From Glossina fuscipes (lineage: Eukaryota; Arthropoda; Insecta; Diptera; Glossinidae): a DNA stretch of 64,000 bases. The first letter of the stretch is position 1; the number at the start of each line of letters is the position of its first letter. The translations under genes and the position numbers were made by a program. Where the stretch lies: the NCBI RefSeq assembly GCF_014805625.2, contig NW_023998415.1, positions 25,695,755 through 25,759,754 on the forward strand, given 5' to 3'. Below, piece after piece: positions 50,854 through 63,000 of this stretch. The notes under the pieces are model-generated. The model searched no databases and was not told where the DNA came from. It saw only the letters and a list, made by a program, of their open reading frames with translations.

Positions 50854-50950
50854 GCAATTACTTAACAGAGTTTTGTTAGGGCGATTACAGAACTACGTTA
50901 GGGAGTTGGTAAATTTCTTTACTAATTAAATTCGAATTTATCTTCACACT
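50854..50950 (+). repeat. Right arm of the inverted repeat
   Basis: It matches the reverse complement of 50113-50189, from AATTACTTAACAGAGTTTTG to TCGAATTTATCTTCACACT. It may be one end of an element whose other end is the left arm, with the satellite-like units inside. Confidence 0.6.
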
Positions 50951-53900
50951 TTTTTCAAAATGTATGTTAGAAATATTACTTTTTAAGCAAAGAAAACTGT
51001 TAAAATTACAAATGTCTTCTCAAAGAAACATGAAACTATTTATAAATGCCTTATAGAAAATAGGTTGTGATTGTGATGTAGGTAGGATAAAGTGACACAA
51101 GCGAACTCTTAAGAATTTGCATAAACTAAAGATCAAGCGGAGCAAGCCGTTGGTGGTGATGGTGATGGTCAAAAATCCTAATCTACCGCAGAACTATGGA
51201 AATAATATTTAACTGGAGTGATGTAATAAACGCTCGCTACTTATTAAACGCACATATATATATATATATATATATATATTACTGTAGTGTTTGCAGTTGA
51301 AACCTATTTTCACATCACATAACATAACATTCGTGAATACAGCAAAACAAAGTGCAAGCAGAACAAAAATACTAAGAGAATTTTCACAACTATATTCAAT
51401 AGTTGTTTGGACGATGGAGATCGTAAAGCACTTGTTGGTTAACTTTGTGTTTTTAGGCCAAAAGCAAATAATCGAGGATTTGCTCGACGAAAAGCATTAA
51501 AAGAATGTGTTGGCGACTTGTCAAATTTCAATTTTTAATACCATTTGCATTGTAAGGTGCTTTGTGTATTGAGAAGACAGGATTCGCTATAGCGGTCTCT
51601 GCCGTCCAAAGGCGTAGAAGAATCATATTTATACGAATACAAATAATAAATAATTGGTTCAAATATTCTCAAATATTTTGTTTCTTTTGAAGATTAAATT
51701 TATTCACAAGTCGACTGCATTTCAAATATATTTTAAAACGTTTGGTGGTCGCTCGGTCCGATTTACATGGACACTTCATGGTATTTACAAAAAGATCGAA
51801 TCTGCTTACTGACCTAATCATCTAAATCTAAATCAGATTTTTACAGCATATTGCATTTGTAGCTTGCTGTGCTTAAAAAAAGAAGAAGAGTTGAAATTCA
51901 ACGCGGCGCGATTTCTTTAATAGCTTATAAATAACATTGCGATTGAACACTGAGTGACTGAACAATCGCGGTATCATTTATATCGTACATTATACAGACA
52001 TTACAGACGTTTGTCAAACAAGTAGGCGGTACTTTTTCACTTGTTGAACGATAAACGGAATTTGCATATTTCGCTTTAGTATCGTATGGGTTTTTGATCA
52101 TCGTGATCGAACTTGGCACAAAGAAGAAACGAAAAATATTTAGAACACGTTTTAAAGCCAACTGTTGGCTAAAGTTATTACAAATTTGAAAGCCATTATT
52201 TATAAAAAAAAAGAGGGAAAATATCGTCGCAGAAGAATCAAGACGAACTTGACTGATTTGCCGAAGGCAATCTGACGAAAGTAACAAGCAATAGACCAGA
52301 ACAGACTTATTTTCTAGAAGTGTAAACGAGACTTTAAGAGACGCGGCATTTAAAGAGATGTGGTGCGATCAAGAAAAGGTTTGCTTTACATGCAATGAGC
52401 GTTCTTCAATTCGTCTTCTTCTTCTTCTTTGTCAATTTTTGATATTCTTGTATCGCGTTGACTTAGACGATGTTAGGCGTATGGAATGGATCATGCAACA
52501 TTTTCAGATACACTTGCACGTGTTAAGTCAGTCATGCGAATTTCTTATTTTTCTGTTTTTGGAAATTGCGAAGCTTAGGCATAGGCCAGCGCTGTTCTGC
52601 GATTTGGAAATAAAATTATCTTTAGAATATATTCAGCAAATACAATTTTTACAATGGTTAAATTTCTAGTGGATCGCGAGCCAACAATCATACATACTAT
52701 GAACGTAACTAAATACGCTCACGGTTTTACTTTGATTACGTGCACTTTCTAAAGCTTACGAGGGGATATTTACGGGAATTATTAGTAAATGAGTAAAGAA
52801 TTTTTTACCTTTCATATTACGGTTCTTGCCTGTCTCTTCAACGTCAATTTAGTTAAAACACTAAAATGTTGTTCAAATATTATGTTTATAACGTTTGCAT
52901 TTTCAAGGTCTTGTCAGAAAATTTAACAAAAATTTTTTAGAATTTGGTTTAAATCAATTCTTGGCAAATACCTGTATGACACCAAGTGACCTTTCTTTTT
53001 TTACTTATTCGCTTCGGCTAAACATGATAAACGTGTTCAAGTAACAGCATTACAGCACTAGGAAACTTTTTGATGTCGTGAGTGTGCTCGAAATTCGTGT
53101 AGAATTCTATGCAATTAATTAAATTGATTTAAATATAATGCAACAACACAATATCAAATTAACTTTACGACCTTTTAAATAAATATTTTTACGTAGTTTT
53201 TATTTATTTATTTATTTTGTATTTATTTATTTTTTTTTGTTTGCTATCTTTGTAATAAAAAGAATTTAGAAATATTCAAAGTACTTTACTAAAAAATAAT
53301 AGCTACAGTTCGCTATAGATTTAGCTCACGTTTCAGTTAATCTGTGCATAGCGTTTGGAAAGAATTTTTTGCTTCTCAGGTGAACAGTTCGTTGCGTCAG
53401 TTCATTAATTTTTTTTTTTTTTTCAATTTTCTTTTATTCTCTTCTTGCTTTACATATAGAAAAACACCTTTCGCATTGATTAGAACTAAAAGAACTGATG
53501 ACGTAGAAGCTGAGACAAAAACGCCCGCAATAGGTGAAAGACATTAACTTGCGACCTTCAAATGAATGAGTTTAAGTAGGTTTCCAAACCATGTTCTTTA
53601 CAACAACTACACGTTTGGTGGAACTAATCGATTCACGGTTTGTAAATGTTCTTCTTATTTTTATATAAAATACCTTTCAGCAGTGATTTAACTTACAATG
53701 CGTACAATATTCATTGCTATCTACTGCATTCCACCAGCGCATCATCGTTTATGCATTCTCTTACTTCTGATGCGTGTTCCGCACATGTGATGAAACGGAA
53801 GGAATAGCATAAGGAAGTTCCTATACTCACATAAAAGTTGGGTTAAGGAAATACTTATTTCTTCGTGGCTTGTCCCGTGTTTACGTTCACTAAGGCATTA

Positions 53901-55004
53901 GTGCATTTTTTTTACTTTTCCCAAGCCTGTGTCTCTTCGTCAGAAACCTATTGATAACTCATGAAGCATTGGGGCCTCTAATCGTAAATCAAATTTCATC
54001 CATTTTTTCTCGAATGTACTGTATTAAAAAACGACGTATTTACCGTCTACATCATTATCCGCACTCTATTCACACTAGTGTACTGTTAGTGAGTAAAACT
54101 TGTGCGTTACTTGACGCTTTAATAAATGGCTCTTTTTTTTTTTTTTTTGTTTTTCCTGTACGAAAAAAAAAAGAAGAAAATTATCAGCTATAACTCTTTG
54201 GGAAAGACTCAATAAGTCGCATTTTAAATGGTAGCAATCAATCAAAATTAACAATAACAAAAATCGGAGCCTTAAAAAACGATTCATTAGTCTGTGTTTG
54301 TATCTCCAAGGCTTTACATGTCACGAGTTTAAGATTAAGGAAAATTTTTTCTATTTTTATTATGTCGCAATAGGTAAATAGCAGCCGTTTACACACGTCG
54401 GGACGGCAAACAGAAGAAGTAGCTGTGAATAAGAAATTACTTTAATGAACTGTTACGTAGATAAATATGTGAGTGTTTATATGTCCTCTGGAGTGATCTA
54501 GGTTTTTTCGATTATCTTCTATCATATTAACTGATGAAGACTTGAAATAAAATTTAACTTGCCTCAGGGGAAAAAAATATAGACTCACTCTGGCTCCTAT
54601 TGACTGGCTAACAAAAACAACAGACAATCATTTATAAGCCATATGCACATACGGCCATACGTCTACATAGTTATTTTAGTTGAATATGTATGTCAGAAAT
54701 CATGTTTATGATTTTTGTTTTTTCTTTCTTCACTCCATTTTTAAAATTATGCTTTTGCTGACAGGTAGGCGTAACTTTCTACAAAAAAGAAGGTGTTAAA
54801 GTGAAATATGTTTGCCACAAATATAAACAATTTCTAACTAGTTTATTTACATTACGTTTTTTAATACTTATCGCACGCTTCCCGGCTGTTAGATGGGTCG
54901 AAGATGCGCTTTCATAACGTACAGAACGCCTTTCGTTTGGTATATGTCGTACGTCATATTAACTTTCAGAAGTGAGATCAAGAAAATTGATTTTTGATAA
55001 TAAT
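50951..55004. other. AT-rich non-coding DNA
   Basis: Contains (AT)n at 51253-51279. Two of the longer frames in the window fall here: 51925-52287 on the minus strand (120 codons) and 52358-52669 on the plus strand (103 codons, Leu-rich, beginning MWCDQEKVCFTCNERSS). Neither has a domain I recognise. The second has a single Cys-x2-Cys near its start but no partner ligands. I would hold both as unproven. Confidence 0.4.
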
Positions 55005-55735
55005 ACAAGAAAATAAGTCAGTCAATTTTACTCGCTCATAACCGGAGTGAGCGCAACTGATTGTTTCTATATTTTTAAAATAAACGTTTCTATCGCATAG
55101 GTGTGTCCTTGGAAAAGTTTAAGTCACTTCCTCAATTCTTTTGCAAATTTATAGGCGATATCTTCATTTTCGCTAAAGAGAGAATGTTTACCACTTATAC
55201 TATACAGATGGACAGATGGACGAACGGACATGCTTAGGTGCTTTTGAAATTGAAACTAACCGAGGATTTATGTGTCTTTATGGGGTTTCTGAAGTTTGCT
55301 ACTGCGCGTTGTAAAGGTATTGGAAAAAAAAAACATTTTTCATATACCACAATATCGGGTAGCGGCGGGATTGTTATACATGTATTACGGCATCGTCCAT
55401 TGAATACACTTTTAAATTTTTGTACATTTATCAACTATAGTTTATATATATATCAAAAGGCCAATTTTTTATTCCTTTTGAAAAACAGAGCCTTTCTCAG
55501 TTTCCTTACAGCTGTGAGAGTGTCCTTCGGCCAGGAGACTGCTTACAACAAACATTACACACTGAACAGACACACAGACGGACATGCTTAAATCGGTTTA
55601 GAACTTGATGATGATCATGTATATATATATAGTTTGTGGAGTCTCTAATGCTTCCTTCTACGCGTTGCAAACATTTTGACAAAACGAATGCATCCTTCAT
55701 CCTTCGGTGATGGATACAAAGAAAACAAATAACTC
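55005..55735 (+). repeat. Dispersed repeat family R, longest copy
   Basis: Order of blocks: CCGGAGTGAGCGCAACTGAT; AAATAAACGTTTCTATCGCA; GATGGACAGATGGACGAACG followed by GACATGCTTAGG (55207-55238); a second ACACAGACGGACATGCTTAA (55572-55591); GATGATGATCATGTATATAT; TGTGGAGTCTCTAATGCTTC; and CATCCTTCGGTGATGGATAC (55694-55713). Internal near-duplication of the GGACATGCTTA block suggests two stacked units. The frame at 55238-55591 simply runs through the repeat. Confidence 0.65.
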
Positions 55736-55814
55736 AATAACTTTAAAGGAATTGATACTCGCATTAAATTTTATATATTCTTTTAATTGAAATTGATATT
55801 CGAATTAATTTAAA

Positions 55815-56020
55815 GAGATGTACATTGCAGTGTACACCAATGTAGAAAATTTCATCCAATGTCTTAAAAACTGACATTTGTAGAAACAAGACGGACAGAC
55901 AAGCTTAGCATTACTTTTAATCGGTTAAATAAAAGGCAGGTGTAGCGCAAGTCTTTCGGGGTATTGCATATGTCCGCACAAATTCAATATAGCTACGTAC
56001 AAAAGGTGGTGTGGGATATG
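55815..56020 (+). repeat. Dispersed repeat family S, copy 2
   Basis: It shares with 6195-6420 the blocks ACGGACAGACAAGCTTAG and GCATATGTCCGCACAAATTC. It follows directly after the R copy, with no clear spacer element between. Confidence 0.5.
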
Positions 56021-56029
56021 CAATTTAAA

Positions 56030-56330
56030 AAAATTTATTGAAAATAGATTTAGCAAAAAATATTTAAATCTGTTTAGCACGTTCCGAAGGTATTTTCATA
56101 TAGATTCACGCGATGTAGGTGAAAATAATTGGAATTTTTTAGTCTGATTTAGTTTTTCAGTTTAGACCACTTCCGATGGTCGACTACAGTCAACATTAAG
56201 ACTTTGAAGCATTTACTAAACGAACTTTACGAAAGAAACATTTCACTTTTTTTACATCATTTCAAAGGTATCTTAAAATAGCTGCACGTGAAGTTTGCAG
56301 AACTATCTGAAATTTTTTGATGTGGATAGA
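56030..56330. repeat. Satellite-like repeat units related to 50.5-50.8 kb
   Basis: GCACGTTCCGAAGGTATTTT then CATATAGATTCACGCGATGT (56079-56118) matches the 50606-50644 unit. A weaker unit with TTTCAAAGGTATCTTAAAAT then AGCTGCACGTGAAGTTTG follows at about 56260-56298. Confidence 0.45.
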
Positions 56331-56958
56331 TTACATTTCTAATTACATATGTGCATATGACCTGATACTAAATATTTAGCAAAGTGAACACCGTTACAGA
56401 GCTCTGCTCTGCTGATAAATGTCTGTGTTAGTAATTTATGTATATCAAAGTTGCTAACATTTATCTGATACAAAGAATTCTGATAATAAGAGCATTATCG
56501 CAAATTGATTGTATTATTAATGTAATTTTTGCTACGAGGAAAAATTTTTTTAAAAGTGTCACTAAAATGATCATGTGTAGCCAAATGTTCGATTTCGCAT
56601 TTAAAGTCGCTATTCCTAGCAAAAAAAGCATGCTTATCGACCAATAAAAAGCACGTTTGACTGAAGAAAAACTTCGAAAATCAATTAAATTTGGATCACC
56701 ATTCATCAAGTATGTAAAGCATAAATTATTACAATCATTATTCATAGGTTTATTCCATTTAAAGTTTAACTACAGCTTCAATCATAAATATTAATCACTT
56801 ACCTAGGTTTGACTCAGGGTTCAATAACAATAAACACAGTACTCGTATTTCGATCTGAGGTCATTTAACATCTAATATACAAACATTTCTGAAGCTTCTC
56901 AACACTTAACATTATCCACATATTCTAACAATTTTATTACCTTTTCATATTAACTGGC

Positions 56959-56993
<35 letters not shown>

Positions 56994-59340
56994 AAGAGTG
57001 ACCACTGCAAACTGACTTGCACTTAGTTATTTAATTGTGTATTCATGTGTATAGGCAAGGCAATTTTTTTTAAATTTATTTAATTCGATTTTATTCTTTA
57101 ACACTTTTTATAATCCACGAAAATCAAATCAAATTCAATCACCGATTTTATAAAACCAATTATTGCAGCTCTTAGGAGCATAAAGCATGAAGATTAACTG
57201 AAATGAGATTAAGTTGAGCATGAGAGAAAGAGATAACTAACAGCCCTTCGATTATTGCGTAAAGTACAGTAGAAGAAATTTTAATGAGAACTTAAATTGT
57301 AAAGTAAAAGAACTGAAGAAAACAGATTATATTTGTAATTTACATAAGCTAAACTTAAAAAATGTCTTTATTTAGTATAAATAAGAATTAAATAATAAGT
57401 TTAAGTATATTAAAATGTCATTTGCATAAATGAGTAGAACATTTGAACTTCAAATGACAACAATGAGTTAAAAGAGCGTTAAGTAGTTATTTACTGTAAT
57501 TGAGTTTGTCTATACGAAACTTGTCGAAACTTGCAATGCAATATAACTTTTTTTTTTTTGTACATTTACTACATTATAAAACACATGCAACGAAATCTAT
57601 GTATGTATGTTTTTTGAAAATTGCTCAAGGTTATTCTTTCTATCTCCCACTCTCTCGCTCATCGCATCATTATTTTTAGCCCATTTCATAAGCAAAGCGA
57701 TAATAGAAGAGGTCTTCATTTTGTAATAACGCATATTACTTATTAGTTCGATTTGGTTCGCGTAAAATATTGGTTAAAGTGTAGATTGTTATAATAACAA
57801 ATGTATAAAAATAGATATCGATAAGAAAAATATGATTGGTGTTATGATAAAAGTATCTTTTATTAGTGCTAGGCGAAGCAAAGACTGTGCGTTATTACAC
57901 CGTCCGATGTGAAATGTTTCAAAGATACTTTTTCCATATAAATGTAAATAACTTCATTACATATCCAAGTACTAATATGGATTTTTCCTCAACGGAAAAT
58001 AAATCAATTGATTTTAGCCAGCTTTTCCAATCTATCCATGTACCTATTGATACCATGTAAGAGTTTTGTATGTGTTGTTTGTATATACCGCATATATGCA
58101 GGTGTTTTTCGTATTGTTCGTTTTCCCTTAAGTTAATTACATGAGACTATGGACAGGTGACGGCAAAGAGAAATAATTCAATAGCCCTTCGAAATTTTGG
58201 ATTTTGTCAATAGGCGGCAAAACAAATTGTAACAGATCCGCATCTTAAAAATATTCTCATTATAAACACTTTGCATTGAAATGCCTCTACAAAAGAAGAA
58301 ATACTACATATATACAATCTAAACAGGTGAATATTTACTAATTTTTCTTTCAAGTTCTAGGAACATACTTTCTTGTTTAACATAAAATGCTCCCGTTGCC
58401 CATCCACGGTTTTTAGAGCTGTGTAAGCCGTGTAGGGTAAAGCAGAAAGTTGGAAAAAAGACGTCACAAGGCGTACATTTCGTGATGTAAAATTCAGTGA
58501 CCAAATTATTTGCATCTGTTCATCTCCATTCCTATAATCGCGAGGATTCCACTGTCATCTAAAGATCGCAAAAAAAAACATTTTTTAATTAAATAAGATT
58601 CGAATTTACAGAAACATAGAAATATAAAAATATATTAACAATTCGTTAGTAATACTCATAATTATATGTTAGAAATCCAAAAGCATATGTATATATGTGT
58701 ACATATAAACAACCAGCATGAATTTCTGAAATAATGTAGCGATAATCAGTTGTCCGTTCGTATATTTTCTGCAAGAATTTTTTAATATCAAAAATTACAG
58801 AAAAAAATTGTAAGTTAAGTAGTTGCTTTAATTAAGCGAATCGCGACATGATAAGGAATCAGGAATTGTATTATAATTTATTCAGTAAGTTAGGATTTTT
58901 AGTATAGCAGACATAGGTACAAAATTCGACATATATCTCAGAGAGACTTCCAAATCTTGAAACACAAAAAAAAAAAAAAAACTTTTAAAGAGAAAATTCT
59001 TTAAGCTTTAAAAATAAATAAACATTTTGAAGTTTACAGTGCGCTTCAAACATGGCAGCTGCGTGCCGAAATGATGTAATATAATGAAAATTATTTTTTA
59101 ATCCGCGATTTTTTTGCTTCCAGCTTGGCTTAAGAATTTTTTCAAGAAAATAATCGTTGGACATTAAAAGACCCTGAGCAATTTACTTATATCATAACAA
59201 ATAGATCAATATCTGCTAATTGATTATGCATCTAGGTAAGTGTCTTACATATGCATAAATTTGTACAATATTACTTTTTCTGTTTATTAGACGTTAACTT
59301 TAATGCTTCAATCCCATATTAACGTTAATAAGTTATATAC

Positions 59341-59392
<52 letters not shown>

Positions 59393-60451
59393 TATATTTT
59401 TTTATTTACATTTAAATTTGTTCGAAATCTATTTAAAGCCGTAGTAAACGGTCATATATTTTAATGTTAACAATTTTTACAGAAATTTACGACAGATTCA
59501 TTAAGATTATCATAAAACAAAATCATAAAATAATTATTGACCATAGTCGCTTATATGTATGCTCGTAATTATTATTCAACGATTGTGGCTAGATTGGATT
59601 CAAGCTTACGAAAAAAACGATGGAAAGGCACTAAGCAATCAAGCGATTGCTAATTCAAAGATAAAACTTTGCTTTTTAATACTTGGACATATATATTCTA
59701 TTCATTGCAAACACTTGTATTATAAAAGATAATTAAAACATTTGTAGCGGTATTGATAACAAAAACAAGTAGGAAAGCTGCATTGGCACTTGCGACGAAT
59801 ATATACTACTCATCATATTTAATCAATATTTAAAAATTATTAAGTATTCTGTGGGTTTATCATAATTAGTCCATTTGAAAAAAAAATCCTTTTGGATAGC
59901 TTGACTTAATACTGAGGAGGAAGTTACAATTTTATGCTTATTATGAACTTATGAAAACTTTAGCTTCAAGTTGTCTATTGTAATTCCAGTCTGTTACTTA
60001 AAATGTGCGAACTTTGATCTTTAGTTCAGAATATATACCTTAAGTTTCAGCTATTTTGTTTTTTTTTTTTTTTTTCATCAAAAAAGTAAGCAGACGAAAA
60101 CCCGGACAGATGGACATTGCCAAATTGACTTGAAAATTTAGATTAATGAAGAATTTACAAGTTTTGTGAGATGTATCTTGTAATTTACGAAGAGAAGGGA
60201 AGGTGCTTAAGCCTTTCATTGATAGACTTTTATTCAATCATCTTACCGTCATATCACAATTCCTTTGCTAAACAATTTTGCGCTTTAAGGCTGGTAATAT
60301 TTTTCAATAAATTTTTTAAACCAATATATATATATATATATATTTTATATCAGCCGATAACTTTTTTTCTACATTATTAGTAATGTCAGTTATAGCTTTT
60401 CTACTTTTACTCTACAGTTACTTAATCGTTCAAGTTCATATGATTATTTAT

Positions 60452-60489
<38 letters not shown>

Positions 60490-60724
60490 TCATTTATACA
60501 TCTGTGCAAGTACTATTTAAATTCGCCTTAGTTGGTGGGAAACGAATTATTAATTTCTTCTCTTATATCAGCGCTTTACTACCCAAGCATTTAATTCATG
60601 CAAAAATGAATAATTTTCATAAAAAAACAATTTGAATTATTTGTTTATAATAAAATAAAGTTATCAGATCAATTATCATTTTGTACCCTATTCCACTCGT
60701 AGTGAAAACGTATATTAAATTTGG
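56331..60724. other. AT-rich non-coding DNA
   Basis: Contains a 27-base A run at 56964-56990, (AT)n at 59347-59380 and at 60455-60485, and a T run near 60058-60076. R-like scraps lie at about 59765-59830 and 60090-60130. Frames at 56438-56745 mirror each other on both strands. No gene is supported. Confidence 0.5.
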
Positions 60725-61045
60725 GCAGATGTATGTAACATGGAAAGAGCAGAAGAAGTTGAGATAGGCCCACCTTTTATTATACTGATCGATTCAGAAT
60801 CACATTCCATATCGATCTAAGCTTACGCTCCGTCTATCTGCCCACCTTGTTTTCTTGTGTTCAACTTGCAGGCTACAATATTTGTGAATATTCTAATGGA
60901 ATTCGGTACACATATTTTCGGGCATATTTTTGCCCAAAGACGAATGCCATTCAAAATGATTCGGATCGGGTCACTATTTCGAGCACTTCTCATTTACCCC
61001 ATTAATTTGAAAAGTCGTTATATGTAACAGAGTATATAATGGTGT
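60725..61045 (-). repeat. R-like dispersed repeat, inverted
   Basis: It reads GATGTATGTAACATGGAAAG, TAGGCCCACCTTTTATTATA, CTGATCGATTCAGAATCACA, then CCGTCTATCTGCCCACC and GGAATTCGGTACACATATTT. The same order recurs at 62790-62960. No coding content. Confidence 0.5.
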
Positions 61046-62290
61046 GCCGTGATCCACTAAGCTGTTTTTCATTTTTATAATGAAACTTTTTATGATTCTC
61101 GTAAATGTATGTATATTACAGTTTGTAGAAATACTTCTCAACTACAGATTATAAATACATTTTTGAATGGTACAAGCAAAAGGACAGTTCTAGTGTGATG
61201 ATCGTAGGTATAAGAAATAAATAGCGTACATCAGAAAATGCATTGTTAAAAAAAAAACTCACTTAACAGTGTAATCCGTGTATTGCACTGAAACGTTTCA
61301 TTCTTGTTTGAGAATCTGTCTTAATTTCGATTTATCTCATTTCTTTCCTCTGAACATATTTATTAACGCTTGCAATCAGAATTAAAAATCTGTACAAAAA
61401 ATAATGTGTAGCGCTTGTAATTAAAACACCTTTAGAGAAGACTCAACCGCTCTAATCGTATCTATCTTGTGGCTTGTAAGCAATTAAACTAGATAACACC
61501 TCTGAACATGCAACTAACCAAGGATTGTAATTAATTATCGTTTTCATTTAAGATTAGTGTGCTTCAGATAAGATGCTATTAACAAGAAAAGAATAGAAAA
61601 AAAAAAGTATACAATTTTTCTGATAATTTTATAAGGTCATGAAAAAAATTGAATTTTTAACAAAACTCGGGATAAATACCCTACGCTATCTAACTAAACT
61701 GACATGTAACGACATTGGAATGATGAGGAGAAATGCGAGCAGGATTGGAATCACTTTCCAATTTATACAATTATACAAGAAGAAACAAATTACATTTAAA
61801 ATACACGAAATCGTGGCTAACTTTCAAACTTAATCTGACGAAAGCCGTAAAAATAAAAATTTGTAATAGTCGGCCTTGCTTTTCAAGTGCAACGTCTTAA
61901 ATTTTTAAGTGTAGCATCAATAGATAAATAATAAAATAGCGGACAGACAAACATGGCTGAATTGAAGAACACACCATCATGATGATGTGAGAGGAAAAGG
62001 TTTACTAAGTGATTGATATCAGAAAAATATGCAAAAAAATATTCTCTTCTTTAATCTATGATTAGGACAAGTGTTAATTAATTGTAAAGAATTTATCCAT
62101 TAAAAACAATCCAAAAGATACGAAAAATCTTTGGATACAAACAAATAGCACACATTTCCCTGTCATTTCAGCTTTACATCGGAGATTCATGCTTTCGAAA
62201 CCTGCATAAAGTAATTGCTATGGTCTACAATACCACCTTTCTGTGCTTGCTTTCTCGAACTTTACCGTTGTTTTTTTCCCCTACGGGCTC
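61046..62290. other. AT-rich non-coding DNA
   Basis: No gene was recognised. A small R-like block ATAGCGGACAGACAAACATG lies at about 61937-61956. Confidence 0.5.
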
Positions 62291-62294
62291 TGAT

Positions 62295-62421
62295 ACAATG
62301 AAGCCGCGCTTTTTTTTTTTTTTTTTTTCTTTTTTGCCCTGGGAATAAAAATTAAGGAATTTAAACGAATGTTCACCTGTTATTCGCAGGCCTCAAAAAA
62401 AAAAAAGCGCGGCTTTCTTGT
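62295..62421. repeat. Fold-back inverted repeat with poly-T/poly-A arms
   Basis: The left arm AAGCCGCGC followed by 19 T (62301-62328) pairs with 12 A followed by GCGCGGCTT (62395-62415). Looser pairing extends outward (ACAATG versus CTTGT). The loop is about 66-70 bases. The GC-rich arm tips stand out in AT-rich DNA. It could be a small fold-back or MITE-like element; no target duplication was identified. Confidence 0.6.
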
Positions 62422-62789
62422 GTTTGGGCCTTATCATCACTTTAAGCAAGATTTTATATGTTTTTATGATTAGGCCGTGCTAATCGTTACAGAACTGCAG
62501 CATGTTCTCGAATGCAGGTGAGGTGTGTTATCGTGTGTAAAAATTCAATAAACTGGCAAAAAATGTAGCCTAAAATATCCAATTATTGGCATCTGTGCTG
62601 TTTACCTCTTAACTCTCAATTAGGCTTTACTCAGTACTAACGCCAATGGGGGTAAATTTCCCGCCAACTCCGTTCGGAGTTTTACCTGATGATTCAAATA
62701 CATCTCCTTCCCTTTCTCGAACAATTGCGTTCGATTTCGAAATGGGTTTTTGATTAGACTCTACACCAGTTGTTGCCCCACGTAAACTA

Positions 62790-63000
62790 GATTTGTGCAA
62801 ATATGCGTAACATTTAAAAGGACTTAAAGTAGGCCCAACTTTTATTGCATTGATCGATTCAGAATCATTTGAGACTATCTGTCTGTCTGTCTGTCTGTAT
62901 GCCTGATGCTCTATTTTGACATATCTAGGCGAAATTTGGTACAATGACCCGTCGTTTTAGCTTAAGGGTGAACTCTATTAACAAATGAATTAGATCGGAC
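62790..63000 (-). repeat. R-like dispersed repeat, inverted, with (GTCT)n
   Basis: It reads GCGTAACATTTAAAAGGACT, TAGGCCCAACTTTTATTGCA, TTGATCGATTCAGAATCATT, then (CTGT)n at about 62879-62898 and GAAATTTGGTACAATGACCC. It aligns with 60740-60970. A GTCT-type microsatellite at this position is typical of the mini-me class as I remember it. The minus-strand frame 62627-62944 is a read-through of this repeat. Confidence 0.55.

Noticed and set aside
52358..52420. Zinc-binding domain from CFTCNERSS
   Set aside because: A single Cys-x2-Cys without partner ligands in the rest of the frame is not enough.
51925..52669. Two frames of 120 and 103 codons on opposite strands, adjacent
   Set aside because: Neither has a recognised motif, promoter or splice context. 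In 64 kb of this composition such lengths can arise by chance. Kept only as a note.
55238..55591. 117-codon plus-strand frame
   Set aside because: It lies inside a family R repeat copy and ends in the ACAGACGGACATG block.
62627..62944. 105-codon minus-strand frame
   Set aside because: It reads through a dispersed repeat, including its (CTGT)n tract (the QTDRQ-like segment).
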